DNA of 64,000 nucleotides, taken from Mercurialis annua (Eukaryota > Streptophyta > Magnoliopsida > Malpighiales > Euphorbiaceae). Shown piece by piece: positions 13,940 through 27,447 of the stretch. How positions within the stretch are numbered: the first letter of the stretch is position 1; each line of letters starts with the position of its first letter. Where the stretch lies: the NCBI RefSeq assembly GCF_937616625.2, contig NC_065572.1:39645653-39709652 (forward strand). Reading direction: 5' to 3'. A program made the translations under genes and the position numbers. The notes under the pieces are model-generated. The model did no database searches. It was not told the DNA's origin and worked only from the letters and a program-made list of their open reading frames with translations.

Positions 13940-16900
13940 CGTTTATAATGTTATGAAACAAATCAAAGAATTTCACCTTTTTAGCAATTTAAGACAAATG
14001 TTTTTAAACGTTACAAAACAAATACAACCGTTTCACCTTTTTAGCGATTTAAACCAAACGTTTACAAACGTTACGAAACAAATCCAAACGTTTCACCTTT
14101 TTAGCAATTTAAGCCAAACGTTTACAAAGGTTAAGAAACAAATCAAAATATTTCACCATTTTAGCAATTTAAGCCAAACGTTTACAAACGTTACGAAACA
14201 ATTCCAAGCATTTCACCTTTTTAGCGATTGAAGGCAAACGTTTACAAATGATACGAAACAAACCCAAACATTTCACGTTTTTAGCGATTTAAGCTAAAAG
14301 TATACAAACGTTACAAAACAAATCCAAACATTTCACCTTTTTAGCGATTTAAGCCAAACGTTTACAAAGGTTATGAAACAAATCCAAACGTTTCAACTTT
14401 TTAGCAATTAAAGCCAAAGGTTTAGAAAGGTTAAGAAACAAATCAAAATGTTTCACCTTTTTAGCAATTTAAGCCAAATGTTTACAAACGTTTCAAAACA
14501 AATCCAAGCGTTTCACCATTTTAGCGATTGAAGCCAAACGTTTACAAACGTAAACGTTACGAAATAAATCCAAACATTTCACTTTTTTAGCGATTTAAGC
14601 CAAACGTTTACGAACGTTATGAAACAAATCCAAACATTTCACCTTTCTAACGATTTAAGCCAAACGTTTACAAAGGTTATGAATCAAATCCAAACGTTTC
14701 ACCTTTTTAGCATTTAAAGCTAAACGTTAAAGGTTAAGAAACAAATCAAAATGTTTCACCTTTTTAGCAATTTAAGCCAAACGTTTACAAACGTTAGAAA
14801 ACAAATCCAAACATTTCACCTTTTTAGCGATTTAAGCCAAAAGTTTACAAACGTTACTTAATGTTTGCAAACATTTCACCTTTTTAGCGATTTAAGCCAA
14901 ACGTTTACAAAGGTTATGAAACAAATCCAAACGTTTCACCTTTTTAACAATTTAAGCCAAACGTATCCAAAGGTTAAGAAACAAATCCAAATGTTTCACC
15001 TTTTCAAAAATTTAAGCCAAACGTATACAAAGGTTAAGAAACAAATCCAAATGTTTTACCTTTTTAGCAGTTTAAGCCAAACGTTATGAAACAAATCCAA
15101 ACGTTTCACCTTTTTAGCGATTTAAGCCAAACGTTTACAAAGGTTATGAAACGAATCCAAACGTTTCACCTTTTAAGCAATAAAGCCAAACTTTTACAAA
15201 CTTTTTTAGCGATTTATGCCAAACGTATACAAACGTTATTAAACAAATTTAAACGTTTACCCTTTTTAGCGATTTATGCCAAACGTTTCATCTTTTTCGC
15301 GATTGAAGCCAAACGTTTACAAATGTTTCACCTTTTTAGCGATTGAAGCCAAACGTTTACAAACGTTACGAAACAAATCCAAACATTTCACGTTTTTAGC
15401 GATTTAAGCCAAAAGTTTACAAACCTTACGAAACAAATACAAACGTTTCCCCATTTTAGCAATTTAAGCCATACGTTTAAAATGTTACGAAACAAATCCA
15501 AACGTTTCACCTTTTGAGCAATTTAAGCCAAACGTTTACAAACGTTACGAAACAAATCCAAACATTTCACGTTATTAGCGATTTAAGCCAAAAGTTTACA
15601 AACATTACGAAACAAATCCAAACATTTCACATTTTCAGCGATTTAAGCCAAACGTTTACAAAGGTTATGAAACAAATCAAAATGTTTCACCTTTTTAGCA
15701 ATTTAAGCCAAACGTTTATAAAGGTTCAGAAACAAATCAAAATGTTTCACATTTTGAGCAATTTAAGCCAAATGTTTACAAACGTTTCGAAACAAGTCCA
15801 AGCGTTTCACCTTTTTAGCGATTGAAGCCAAACGTTTACAAACGTTACGAAACAAATCGAAATATTTCCCTTTTTTAGCGATTTAAGCCAAAAATTTACA
15901 AACCTTATGAAACAAATCCAAATGTTTCCCCATTTTAGCAATTTAAGTCATATGTTTAAAACGTTACGAAACAAATTCAAACGTTTCACCTTTTGAGCAA
16001 TTTAAGCCAAACGTTTACAAACATTACGAAACAAATCCAAACGTTACACCTTTTTTGCAATTTAAGCCAAACGTTTACAAACGTTACCAAACAAATCCAA
16101 ACTCTTTTCCATTTTAGCGATTGAACCCAAACCTTTGGAAATTAAACTAAACGTTTCACCTTTTTAGTTATTTAAGTCAAACGTTTACAAGCGTTATGGA
16201 ACAAAAACAAACGTTTCACCTTTTTAGTGATTTAAGCCAAACGTTTATAACGTTATGAAATAAATCAAAGCATTTCACCTTTTTAGCAATTTAAGCCAAA
16301 TGTTTTAAAACGTTACAAAACAAATCCAACAGTTTCACCTTTTTAGCGATTTAAACCAAATGTTTACAAACGTTACGAAACAAATCCAAACGTTTCACCT
16401 TTTTAGCAATTTAAGCCAAACGTTTACAAAGGTTAAGAAACAAATCAAAATATTTCACCATTTTAGCAATTTAAGCCAAACGTTTACAAACGTTACGAAA
16501 CAAATCCAAGCATTTCACCTTTTTAGCGATTGAAGCAAAACGTTTACAAATGATACGAAACAAATCCAAACATTTCACGTTTTTAGCGATTCAAGCCAAA
16601 AGTTTACAAACTTTACAAAACAAATCGAAACATTTCACCTTTTTAGTGATTTAAGCCAAACGTTTACAAAAGTTATGAAACAAATCCACACGTTTCAAAT
16701 TTTAGCAATTAAAGCCAAACGTTTACAAAGGTTCAGAAACAAATCAAAATGTTTCACCTTTTTAGCAATTTAAGCCAAATGTTTACAAATGTTTCGAAAC
16801 AAATCCAAGTGTTTCCCATTTTTAGCAATTGAAGCCAAACGTTTACAAACGTTACGAAATAAATGCAAACATTTCACATTTTTAGCGATTTAAGGCAAAG

Positions 16901-19900
16901 GTTTACGAACGTTATGAAACAAATCCAAACATTTCACCTTTTTAACGATTTAAGCCAAACGTTTACAAAGGTTATGAAACAAATCCAAATGTTTCACCTT
17001 TTTAGCAATTTAAGCCAAACGTTTACAAAGGTTATGAAACAAATCAAAACGTTTCACCTTTTTAACAATTTAAGCCAAACGTTTACAAACGTTGCAAAAC
17101 AAATCAAAACATTTCACCTTTTTAGCGATTTAAGCCAAAAGTTTACAAACGTTACTTAACGTTTGCAAACATTTCACGTTTTTAGCGATTTGAGCCAAAC
17201 GTTTACAAAGGTTATGAAACAAATCCAAACGTATCACCTTTTTAACAATTTAAGCCAAACGTATACAAAGGTTAAGAAACAAATCCAAATGTTTCACCTT
17301 TTTAAAAATTTAAGCCAAACGTATACAAAGGTTAAGAAACAAATCCAAATGTTTCACCTTTTTAGCAGTTTAAGCCAAACGTTATGAAACAAATCCAAAC
17401 GTTTCACCTTTTTAGCGATTTAAGGCAAACGTTTACAAAGGTTATGAAACGAATACAAACGTTTCACCTTTTTAGCAATTAAAGCCAAACTTTTACAAAC
17501 CTTTTTAGCGATTTATGCCAAACGTTTACAAACGTTCCGAAATAAATTTAAACGTTTCCCCTTTTTTAGCGATTTAAGTCAAACGTTTAATCTTTTTCGC
17601 AATTGAAGCCAAACGTTTACAAACGTTACGAAGCAAATCCAAACGTTTCACCTTTTTAGCGATTGAAGCCAAACGTTTATAAACGTTACGAAACAAATCC
17701 AAACGTTTCACGTTTTTAGCGATTTAAGCCAAAAGTTTACAAACGTTACGAAACAAATCCAAACGTTTCCCATTTTCAGCGATTTAAGCAAAACGTTTAC
17801 AAAGGTTATGAAACAAATCCAAACATTTCACCTTATTAGCAATTTAAGCCAAACGTTTACAAAGGTTAAGAAACAAATCAAAATGTTTCACCTTTTGAGC
17901 AATTTAAGCCAAATGTTAACAAACGTTTCGAAACAAATCAAGGCGTTTCACCTTTTTAGCGATTGAAGCCAAACGTTTACAAAGGTTATTAAACAAATCA
18001 AAACGTTTCACCTTTTTAGCAATTTAAGCCAAACGTTTACAAAGGGTAAGAAACAAATCAAAATGTTTCACCTTTTGAGCAATTTAAGCCAAATGTTTAC
18101 AAACGTTTCGAAACAAGTCCAAGCGTTTCACCTTTTTAGCGATTGAAGCCAAACGTTTACAAATGTTACGAAACAAATCCAAATATTTCCCGTTTTTAGC
18201 GATTTAAGCCAAAAGTTTACAAATCTTATGAAACAAATCCAAATGTTTCCCCATTTTAGCAATTTAAGCAATACGTTTAAAACGTTACGAAACAAATCCA
18301 AACGTTTCACCTTTTGAGCAATTTAAGCCAAACGTTTACAAACAATACGAAACAAATCCAAATGTTACACCTTTTTAGCGTCTTAAGCCAAACGTTTACA
18401 AATATTACCAAACAAATCCAAACTCTTTTCCATTTTAGCGATTGAAGCCAAACCTTTGGAAATTAAACTAAATGTTTCACCTTTTTAGTGATTTAAGTCA
18501 AACGTTTACAAGCGTTACGGAACAAAAACAAACGTTTCACCTTTTTAGTGATTTAAGCCAAACGTTTATAATGTTATGCAACAAATCAAAGAATTTCACC
18601 TTTTTAGCAATTTAAGACAAATGTTTTTAAACGTTACAAAACAAATACAACCGTTTCACCTTTTTAGCGATTTAAACCAAACGTTTACAAACGTTACGAA
18701 ACAAATCCAAACGTTTCACCTTTTTAGCAATTTAAGCCAAACGTTTACAAAGGTTAAGAAACAAATCAAAATATTTCACCATTTTAGCAATTTAAGCCAA
18801 ACGTTTACAAACGTTACGAAACAATTCCAAGCATTTCACCTTTTTAGCGATTGAAGCCAAACGTTTACAAATGATACGAAACAAACCCAAACATTTCACG
18901 TTTTTAGCGATTTAAGCTAAAAGTATACAAACGTTACAAAACAAATCCAAACATTTCACCTTTTTAGCGATTTAAGCCAAACGTTTACAAAGGTTATGAA
19001 ACAAATCCAAACGTTTCAACTTTTTAGCAATTAAAGCCAAAGGTTTAGAAAGGTTAAGAAACAAATCAAAATGTTTCACCTTTTTAGCAATTTAAGCCAA
19101 ATGTTTACAAACGTTTCAAAACAAATCCAAGCGTTTCACCATTTTAGCGATTGAAGCCAAACGTTTACAAACGTAAACGTTACGAAATAAATCCAAACAT
19201 TTCACTTTTTTAGCGATTTAAGCCAAACGTTTACGAACGTTATGAAACAAATCCAAACATTTCACCTTTCTAACGATTTAAGCCAAACGTTTACAAAGGT
19301 TATGAATCAAATCCAAACGTTTCACCTTTTTAGCAATTTAAGCTAAACGTTAAAGGTTAAGAAACAAATCAAAATGTTTCACCTTTTTAGCAATTTAAGC
19401 CAAACGTTTACAAACGTTAGAAAACAAATCCAAACATTTCACCTTTTTAGCGATTTAAGCCAAAAGTTTACAAACGTTACTTAACTTTTGCAAACATTTC
19501 ACCTTTTTAGCGATTTAAGCCAAACGTTTACAAAGGTTATGAAACAAATCCAAACGTTTCACCTTTTTAACAATTTAAGCCAAACGTATCCAAAGGTTAA
19601 GAAACAAATCCAAATGTTTCACCTTTTCAAAAATTTAAGCCAAACGTATACAAAGGTTAAGAAACAAATCCAAATGTTTTACCTTTTTAGCAGTTTAAGC
19701 CAAACGTTATGAAACAAATCCAAACGTTTCACCTTTTTAGCGATTTAAGCCAAACGTTTACAAAGGTTATGAAACGAATCCAAACGTTTCACCTTTTAAG
19801 CAATAAAACCAAACTTTTACAAACTTTTTTAGCGATTTATGCCAAACGTATACAAACGTTATTAAACAAATTTAAACGTTTACCCTTTTTTAGCGATTTA

Positions 19901-22900
19901 TGCCAAACGTTTCATCTTTTTCGCGATTGAAGCCAAACGTTTACAAACGTTACGAAACAAATCCAAACGTTTCACCTTTTTAGCGATTGAAGCCAAACGT
20001 TTACAAACGTTACGAAACAAATCCAAACATTTCACGTTTTTAGCGATTTAAGCCAAAAGTTTACAAACGTTACGAAACAAATCCAAACGTTTTCCCTTTT
20101 CAGCAATTTAAGCAAAACGTTTACAAAGGTTATGAAACAAATCCAAACATTTCACCTTTTTAGCAATTTAAGCCAAACGTTTACAAAGGTTAAGAAACAA
20201 ATCAAAATGTTTCACCTTTTGAGCAATTTAAGCCAAATGTTTACAAATGTTTCGAAACAAATCAAGGCGTTTCACCTTTTTAGCGATTGAAGCCAAACGT
20301 TTACAAACGTTACGAAACAAATCCAAACATTTCACGTTTTTAGCGATTTAAGCCAAAAGTTTACAAACCTTACGAAACAAATACAAACGTTTCCCCATTT
20401 TAGCAATTTAAGCCATACGTTTAAAATGTTACGAAACAAATCCAAACGTTTCACCTTTTGAGCACTTTAAGCCAAACGTTTACAAACGTTACGAAACAAA
20501 TCCAAACATTTCACGTTTTTAGCGATTTAAGCCAAAAGTTTACAAACATTACGAAACAAATCCAAACATTTCACATTTTCAGAGATTTAAGCCAAACGTT
20601 TACAAAGGTTATGAAACAAATCAAAATGTTTCACCTTTTTAGCAATTTAAGCCAAACGTTTATAAAGGTTCAGAAACAAATCAAAATGTTTCACATTTTG
20701 AGCAATTTAAGCCAAATGTTTACAAACGTTTCGAAACAAGTCCAAGCGTTTCACCTTTTTAGCGATTGAAGCCAAATGTTTACAAACGTTACGAAACAAA
20801 TCGAAATATTTCCCGTTTTTAGCGATTTAAGCCAAAAGTTTACAAACCTTATGAAACAAATCCAAATGTTTCCCCATTTTAGCAATTTAAGCCATACGTT
20901 TAAAACGTTACGAAACAAATTCAAACGTTTCACCTTTTGAGCAATTTAAGCCAAACGTTTACAAACATTACGAAACAAATCCAAACGTTACACCTTTTTA
21001 GCAATTTAAGCCAAACGTTTACAAACGTTACCAAACAAATCCAAACTCTTTTCCATTTTAGCGATTGAACCCAAACCTTTGGAAATTAAACTAAACGTTT
21101 CACCTTTTTAGTTATTTAAGTCAAACGTTTACAAGCGTTATGGAACAAAAACAAACGTTTCACCTTTTTAGTGATTTAAGCCAAACGTTTATAACGTTAT
21201 GAAATAAATCAAAGCATTTCACCTTTTTAGCAATTTAAGCCAAATGTTTTAAAACGTTACAAAACAAATCCAACAGTTTCACCTTTTTAGCGATTTAAAC
21301 CAAATGTTTACAAACGTTACGAAACAAATCCAAACGTTTCACCTTTTTAGCAATTTAAGCCAAACGTTTACAAAGGTTAAGAAACAAATCAAAATATTTC
21401 ACCATTTTAGCAATTTAAGCCAAACGTTTACAAACGTTACGAAACAAATCCAAGCATTTCACCTTTTTAGCGATTGAAGCAAAACGTTTACAAATGATAC
21501 GAAACAAATCCAAACATTTCACGTTTTTAGAGATTCAAGCCAAAAGTTTACAAACGTTACAAAACAAATCGAAACATTTCACCTTTTTAGTGATTTAAGC
21601 CAAACGTTTACAAAAGTTATGAAACAAATCCACACGTTTCAAATTTTAGCAATTAAAGCCAAACGTTTACAAAGGTTCAGAAACAAATCAAAATGTTTCA
21701 CCTTTTTAGCAATTTAAGCCAAATGTTTACAAATGTTTCGAAACAAATCCAAGTGTTTCCCATTTTTAGCAATTGAAGCCAAACGTTTACAAACGTTACG
21801 AAATAAATGCAAACATTTCACATTTTTAGCGATTTAAGGCAAATGTTTACGAACGTTATGAAACAAATCCAAACATTTCACCTTTTTAACGATTTAAGCC
21901 AAACGTTTACAAAGGTTATGAAACAAATCCAAATGTTTCACCTTTTTAGCAATTTAAGCCAAACGTTTACAAAGGTTATGAAACAAATCAAAACGTTTCA
22001 CCTTTTTAGCAATTTAAGCCAAACGTTTACAAACGTTGCAAAACAAATCAAAACATTTCACCTTTTTAGCGATTTAAGCCAAAAGTTTACAAACGTTACT
22101 TAACGTTTGCAAACATTTCACGTTTTTAGCGATTTGAGCCAAACGTTTACAAAGGTTATGAAACAAATCCAAACGTATCACCTTTTTAACAATTTAAGCC
22201 AAACGTATACAAAGGTTAAGAAACAAATCCAAATGTTTCACCTTTTTAAAAATTTAAGCCAAACGTATACAAAGGTTAAGAAACAAATCCAAATGTTTCA
22301 CCTTTTTAGCAGTTTAAGCCAAACGTTATGAAACAAATCCAAACGTTTCACCTTTTTAGCGATTTAAGGCAAACGTTTACAAAGGTTATGAAACGAATCC
22401 AAACGTTTCACCTTTTTAGCAATTAAAGCCAAACTTTTACAAACCTTTTTAGCGATTTATGCCAAACGTTTACAAACGTTCCGAAATAAATTTAAACGTT
22501 TCCCCTTTTTTTAGCGATTTAAGTCAAACGTTTAATCTTTTTCGCGATTGAAGCCAAACGTTTACAAACGTTACGAAGCAAATCCAAACGTTTCACCTTT
22601 ATAGCGATTGAAGCCAAACGTTTATAAACGTTACGAAACAAATCCAAACGTTTCACGTTTTTAGCGATTTAAGCCAAAAGTTTACAAACGTTACGAAACA
22701 AATCCAAACGTTTCCCATTTTCAGCGATTTAAGCAAAACGTTTACAAAGGTTATGAAACAAATCCAAACATTTCACCTTATTAGCAATTTAAGCCAAACG
22801 TTTACAAAGGTTAAGAAACAAATCAAAATGTTTCACCTTTTGAGCAATTTAAGCCAAATGTTAACAAACGTTTCGAAACAAATCAAGGCGTTTCACCTTT

Positions 22901-22920
22901 TTAGCGATTGAAGCCAAAAG
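13940..22920 (+). repeat. Large tandem segmental duplication of satellite, ~4.6-4.9 kb
   Basis: The segment 13940-17975 recurs at 18563-22920. The offset is 4623 bp for the left part (13953 to 18576, 14865 to 19488) and 4944 bp for the right part (15514 to 20458, 16863 to 21807). The second copy therefore carries an extra 321 bp, about five monomers, between roughly 19930 and 20458. The copies are nearly identical, making this probably one of the youngest expansions in the array. Confidence 0.87.
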
Positions 22921-24497
22921 TTTACAAACGTTACGAAACAAATCCAAACATTTCACGTTTTTAGCGATTTAAGCCAAAAGTTTACAAATCTTACGAAACA
23001 AATACAAACGTTTCCCCATTTTAGCAATTTAAGCCATACGTTTAAAACGTTATGAAACAAATCCAAACGTTTCACCTTTTGAGCAATTTAAGCCAAACAT
23101 TTACAAACGTTACGAAACAAATCCAAACATTACACCTTTTTAGCGATTTAAGCCAAACGTTTACAAACGTTACCAAACAATTCCAAACTTTTTTCCATTT
23201 TAGCAATTAAAGCCAAACCTTTGGAAATTAAACCAAACGTTTCACCTTTTTAGTGATTTAAGCCAAAAGTTTAAAACGTTGAAACAAATCAATGCATTTC
23301 ACCTTTTTAGCAATTTAAGCCAAACGTTTTTAAACGTTACAAAACAAATCCAATCGTTTCACCTTTTTAGCGATTTAAGACAAACGTTTATAAACGCTAA
23401 GAAACAAATCCAAATGTTTCCCCTTTTTAGTAATTTAAGCCAAACGTTTACAAAGGTTAAGAAACAAATCAAAATGTTTCACCTTTATAGCAATTTAAGC
23501 CAAATGTTTAAAAACATTACGAAATAAATCCAAGCATTTCACCTTTTTAGCGATTGAAGCCAAACGTTTACAAACGACACTAAACAAATCGAACCATTTC
23601 ACGTTTTTAGCGATTTAAGCCAAAAGTTTACAAACGTTACGAAACAAATCCAAACATTTCATCTTTTTAGCGATTTAAGCCAAACGTTTACAAAGGTTAT
23701 GAAACAAATCCAAACGTTTCAACTTTTTAGCAATTAAAGCCAAACATTTACAAAGGTTAAGAAACAAATCAAAATGTTTAACCTTTTTAGCAATTTAAGC
23801 CAAATGTTTTCAAACGTTTCGAACAAATCCAAGCGTTTCACCTTTTTAGCGATTGGAGCCGAACGTTTACAAACTTTAAGAAACAAATCCAAACATTTCA
23901 CAATTTTAGCGATTTAAGACAAATGTTTAGGAACGTTTCGAAATAAATCCAAACATTTCACCTTTTTAACAATTTAAGCCAAACGTTTACAAAGGTTATG
24001 AAACAAATCCAAACGTTTCACCTTTTTAGCAATTTAAGCCAAACGTTTACAAAGGTTAAGAAACAAATCAAAATGTTTCACCTTTTTAGCAATTTAAGCC
24101 AAACGTTTACAGACGTTACGAAATAAATCCAAGCGTTACACCTTTTTAGCAATTTAAGCTAAACGTTTACAAACGTTACGAAACAAATCCAAACGTTTCA
24201 CCTTTTTAGCAATTTAAGCCAAACGTTTACAAATCTTACGAAACAAATCCAAACGTTCAACCTTTTTAGCGATTTAAGCCAAACGTTTCCAAACGTTACG
24301 AAACAAATCCAAATGTTTCACCTTTTTAGCGATTTAAGCCAAACGTTTACAAACGTTATAAAACAAATCCAAATGTTTTACCTTTTTAGTATTTTAATGA
24401 AAATGTTTACAAACATTGCGAAACAAACCCAAACATTTCATCTTTTTAGTGACTTAAGCCAAATGTTTACAAACGTTACGTAACAAATTCAAACGTT

Positions 24498-24929
24498 GGA
24501 CTGTGATATGTATCCGATTAGTGGTAAGTTAGAAAGTAAGTATCTCTTTGACGGGATGTCAAAGATCTTAAATGACGATATAAGAGAAGAAGTGGATATG
24601 AAAGATGAAGTTTATATACGAGAAGTGAATAATAGATGTGCGTGAATAGCGGAATGAAAATGATTGGACGGTGAACTAGGACGTTCATACTGTATGATAT
24701 AAGTATAAAAATAGGATAGTCGAGTATAGGAATCAACTTATAGTTATGCTTTGAAGATAGAAGATTACCCTTATGATAAGATGATGTGAATATTGCGTGA
24801 TATTAGAAAATCGTCAATGATGGAATGACGATACGATTATACATTTTGGAGCTAAAGATGTTAACAATTTAAGATAAATTAAAAGGTAGTATGAAAATTC
24901 GAGGACGAATTTTTATAAGGGGGGAAGAA
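24498..24929 (+). mobile_element. 3' internal stub of a Ty3/Gypsy-type LTR element
   Basis: Non-satellite sequence joining the satellite at about 24497 and running into the LTR at 24930. Its end carries the phrase ATTCGAGGACGAATTTTTAT (near 24897) directly before the polypurine tract, as at the 3' ends of the two minus-strand elements in this window. I saw no coding motif in the 430 bp. The element is truncated at its left end, so its gag-pol and 5' LTR are absent. Confidence 0.8.
24917..24929 (+). other. Polypurine tract
   Basis: The run AAGGGGGGAAGAA lies immediately before the LTR start TGTAATACCCC. This is the standard site for plus-strand priming next to a 3' LTR, so the following LTR is a 3' LTR in plus orientation. 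Confidence 0.88.
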
Positions 24930-25877
24930 TGTAATACCCCGTAAGTTCAGGTGCCGTTTAGTGCAACGTGTCCGGCAGAGAAGGACCGGAGTTGCAAAGA
25001 TAAAGATATGGGATATTAAAGAAAAAGATAATATGGAGTAAGACGTATATGTTTGAGGATTAGAATAAGAAAATAAGGAAAAATATCAAGAAAAGTTACA
25101 AACTAGAGTTCAGGGACTAAAGTGGTAATTTAACCAGTTAAGTCCGAAAATGGAATTATTTCGCCAAGGTCCGCGAAATGTTTTATAGTATTGGTGGTAA
25201 AAGTTTCAGGTCAATCGGAGACCTTTTAAAATTTGGACGCGGATTCATTTTGGGCTAAATCGTCAATTTTGAAGAGTTCAAGGACCAAAGTGCAAATTAG
25301 CCAATTTAGCCTCGAGAATAGCAATCAGAAGATTATCGACGAGAATAGTTATATTTGGAGTAGTATTATTTATTTGGATATAAATAATACGTAGATATTC
25401 GAGTTTAAGTGAATAATTAACCGTTTGGTTAAATTAGAAAGTTTAATAGAGAAATGGTTTGAGTAAAAGAAATGAGGGATCAAAGTGAACCTTTAGCCAA
25501 ATATGTATATATGTTAAGAAGAGAAGAAGGATCGAGAGAATGAGAAACAGAGAAATGGTTTTTGACGAACGATTTCGATCCGCCGCGGTTTCGCCGTTTC
25601 TCGTCCGAATCGAGTGATTCTCGCGCCGTTGGATTAAGAATTCAATTCTCTATCTACCACGAGCATCAAATCGAGGTAATTTGGTGATTTTTGAGATTGA
25701 AATGATTGAATTAGGGTTATATCGTTTTAACGAATTAAACGAATTGTAATCGCGTTTCTATGGTCGTATTTGGTGAGATTCGAATTGGGTTATATGTTAA
25801 AATGAAGCGTAAGCATGTCGGGAGTGTCGGAAAGCGGCGCAGCGCCCGGAAAATGACTTTTCCGGGGGCTGTCAAGG

Positions 25878-25987
25878 GTGTGCGTTCGCACACATTGAGT
25901 GTGCGATCGCACACTCCTTGAATTTTGGGGTGTGCGTTCGCACACTCATTGTGTGCGTTCGCACACTCATTGTGTGCGTTCGCACAC
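25878..25987 (+). repeat. Five-copy GC-rich palindrome cluster in the LTR
   Basis: Five 16-bp units occur at 25878-25893, 25899-25914, 25930-25945, 25951-25966 and 25972-25987. Four read GTGTGCGTTCGCACAC and one reads GTGTGCGATCGCACAC, a perfect palindrome. The cluster lies about 0.95-1.06 kb from the LTR start. Similar units occur in the old 5' LTR near 37301-37385. Confidence 0.92.
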
Positions 25988-26654
25988 TACCTATATGTTG
26001 CCAGATTGAGAAATCCTACGGTCAGTTTATAGATTTGCCTCTTAGGAACGCCTCTGTCAAATTTCAGCTCGATCCAACGGTTCAATTGGGAGAGATCGTC
26101 GTTTTTCTAAACAGTGTCAGTGCGCAGGCAGCACCTGCGCATTGTCCTGAAAACTACTTGAAACTTCATCGGAATGAAACTAAACCCTAAAATTTAAAGG
26201 TATCATACGTATTGGAATACGATTAAGAGATATAACAAGTATCTCGACTAAGTATTAGAATACGATCAAGGTTAAAAGTCGTATTTGAACTACGATTATA
26301 TTAACCTAAGTTTATAACTTAGAGTTTTGATATTAAGCCTACGTTTATGAATTAAACGTACGTATGATTTGAATAGGAAGTGGATACATCGACGAGGTAC
26401 GAGATCGACGAGCTGGAATAGTTAAAGAGTGAATGACGTGTGGAGCTTACGTTTGGATATAAGGAATAGCGATCGTTGTGAGTTAAACTTTACTTTGAGT
26501 ATTATTACGCAATAGATAGTTTTTATATTATAGATATAATATTAAACTACATCGCATGCTATAGTATTTTATCGATAGAAATGAATATGTACATCGTATT
26601 ATCAAATATATATAGATTGTGAAAACTAGTATATGATCCGGGGGAAACAAGCTA

Positions 26655-26685
26655 CCTATTGGGTGTCAATAGGCTGTGTGATCAC
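26655..26685 (+). other. Conserved LTR hairpin followed by GTGATCAC palindrome
   Basis: CCTATTG (26655-26661) and CAATAGG (26667-26673) form a perfect 7-bp stem around GGTGT. The palindrome GTGATCAC follows at 26678-26685. The same pairing of elements occurs on the minus strand in the LTRs at 34621-34651 and 36675-36707. The function is unknown. Confidence 0.75.
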
Positions 26686-27447
26686 CAGCGTCCGGGTAAG
26701 TCATAGATAGAGATTTCATGGGTCGTCTATCATACTTGTTTGTGCATGCGATACAGAGCCTATCTGGTTGAACTATCCCGGGGCCTGTATCTGCGAGTCG
26801 GCTGGTTGAACTATCCCGGACTCATATCGATCGATCGTTAAATGTTGTGATGGTGTTCAGTATGCATGCTAAGAGACTAGGGTTTCGATCGGATCAAATG
26901 CTTGAAGTATAATATGTTTGTATATATGTGTTTTGTTTTAAATGCGATGTTATTTTCTATAATACCTTAGTAATGTGTTATCTCACTCAGTATTTCCCCA
27001 AATACTGACCCCTCACATTGATGTTTTCCAGGTGTATAGAGTCGGATCAGACAGACCGTCTTTGGTGTGCTGGGTACAAGTCCCCTTGGTGCTGCAGTAG
27101 TATACGTGTGACGAGTCTTAGCCTAGCATAGTTAGGTCTTATAGGTTGTGTACGTATTTAATGTTTGTTTGATGTGATGTCTTTTGGTTGTCAGTTTTGT
27201 ATTGATCGATAGACGGGCTAGTACGTACAAGTTACGGAAGTGAGATGCCCACTATGGTTGTATCGATGGTGTGATATATATGATGTACGTTATGATTGTA
27301 AACGTGTCTTCTTATTACATGTTTATAGGATAGTTGTGTTTGCGTTTCCGCGAAAAAGTTAGAGTGGTTTTAGGCTTGCTACGGGTTTCGGAGCTACCAC
27401 TCCCATTCCCTAGCGCCGGTCTCGGCTCAATAATTTGGGTCGTGACA

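Larger units (their letters stand above)
1..24497 (+). repeat. Satellite array, ~60-bp monomer, forward orientation
   Basis: About 400 head-to-tail copies of an AT-rich monomer of 60 bp. Each monomer contains AAACGTTTACAAACGTTACG, then ACAAATCCAAACGTTTCACC, then a T-rich stretch ending TTTAGCGATTTAAGCC. The decamer CCAAACGTTT occurs twice per monomer about 30 bp apart, so the unit looks like a diverged dimer of two 30-bp halves. Variation concentrates at the CpG positions (CG to CA or TG). Some monomers are short or deleted. One frame on each strand is often open because 60 is a multiple of three, giving 20-residue peptide repeats; I do not consider these genes. No promoter or conserved start was seen. 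Single-base indels and frame switches inside the array argue against coding constraint. Confidence 0.97.
24930..27447 (+). mobile_element. Complete 3' LTR (~2518 bp), Ty3/Gypsy type, plus strand
   Basis: The LTR begins TGTAATACCCC and ends GGGTCGTGACA, giving TG...CA termini, and lies just downstream of a polypurine tract. The terminal region with CCGGCGCTAGGGAATGGG-like sequence is shared in inverse orientation by the LTRs at 33130, 33710, 54310, 54817 and 63711. Inside are a five-copy palindrome cluster (25878-25987) and a conserved hairpin (26655-26685). Its length matches the solo LTR at 33710-36228 (2519 bp), and both share blocks, so they belong to one family or close relatives. The only open frames inside are short, and one runs on into satellite; none resembles a gene. 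Confidence 0.9.

Noticed and set aside
236..23527. Dozens of open frames of 60-135 codons in the forward satellite as a repeat-protein family
   Set aside because: They follow the 60-bp period on both strands, begin at arbitrary monomers and end where indels shift frame. No promoter or constraint is visible.
1..24497. CRISPR-like or telomeric array
   Set aside because: There are no unique spacers between repeats and no telomere unit; monomers are directly adjacent tandem copies.
24498..24929. Possible host gene between satellite and LTR
   Set aside because: Continuous with the polypurine tract of the LTR and carrying the same pre-tract motif as the other elements. No coding motif on either strand.
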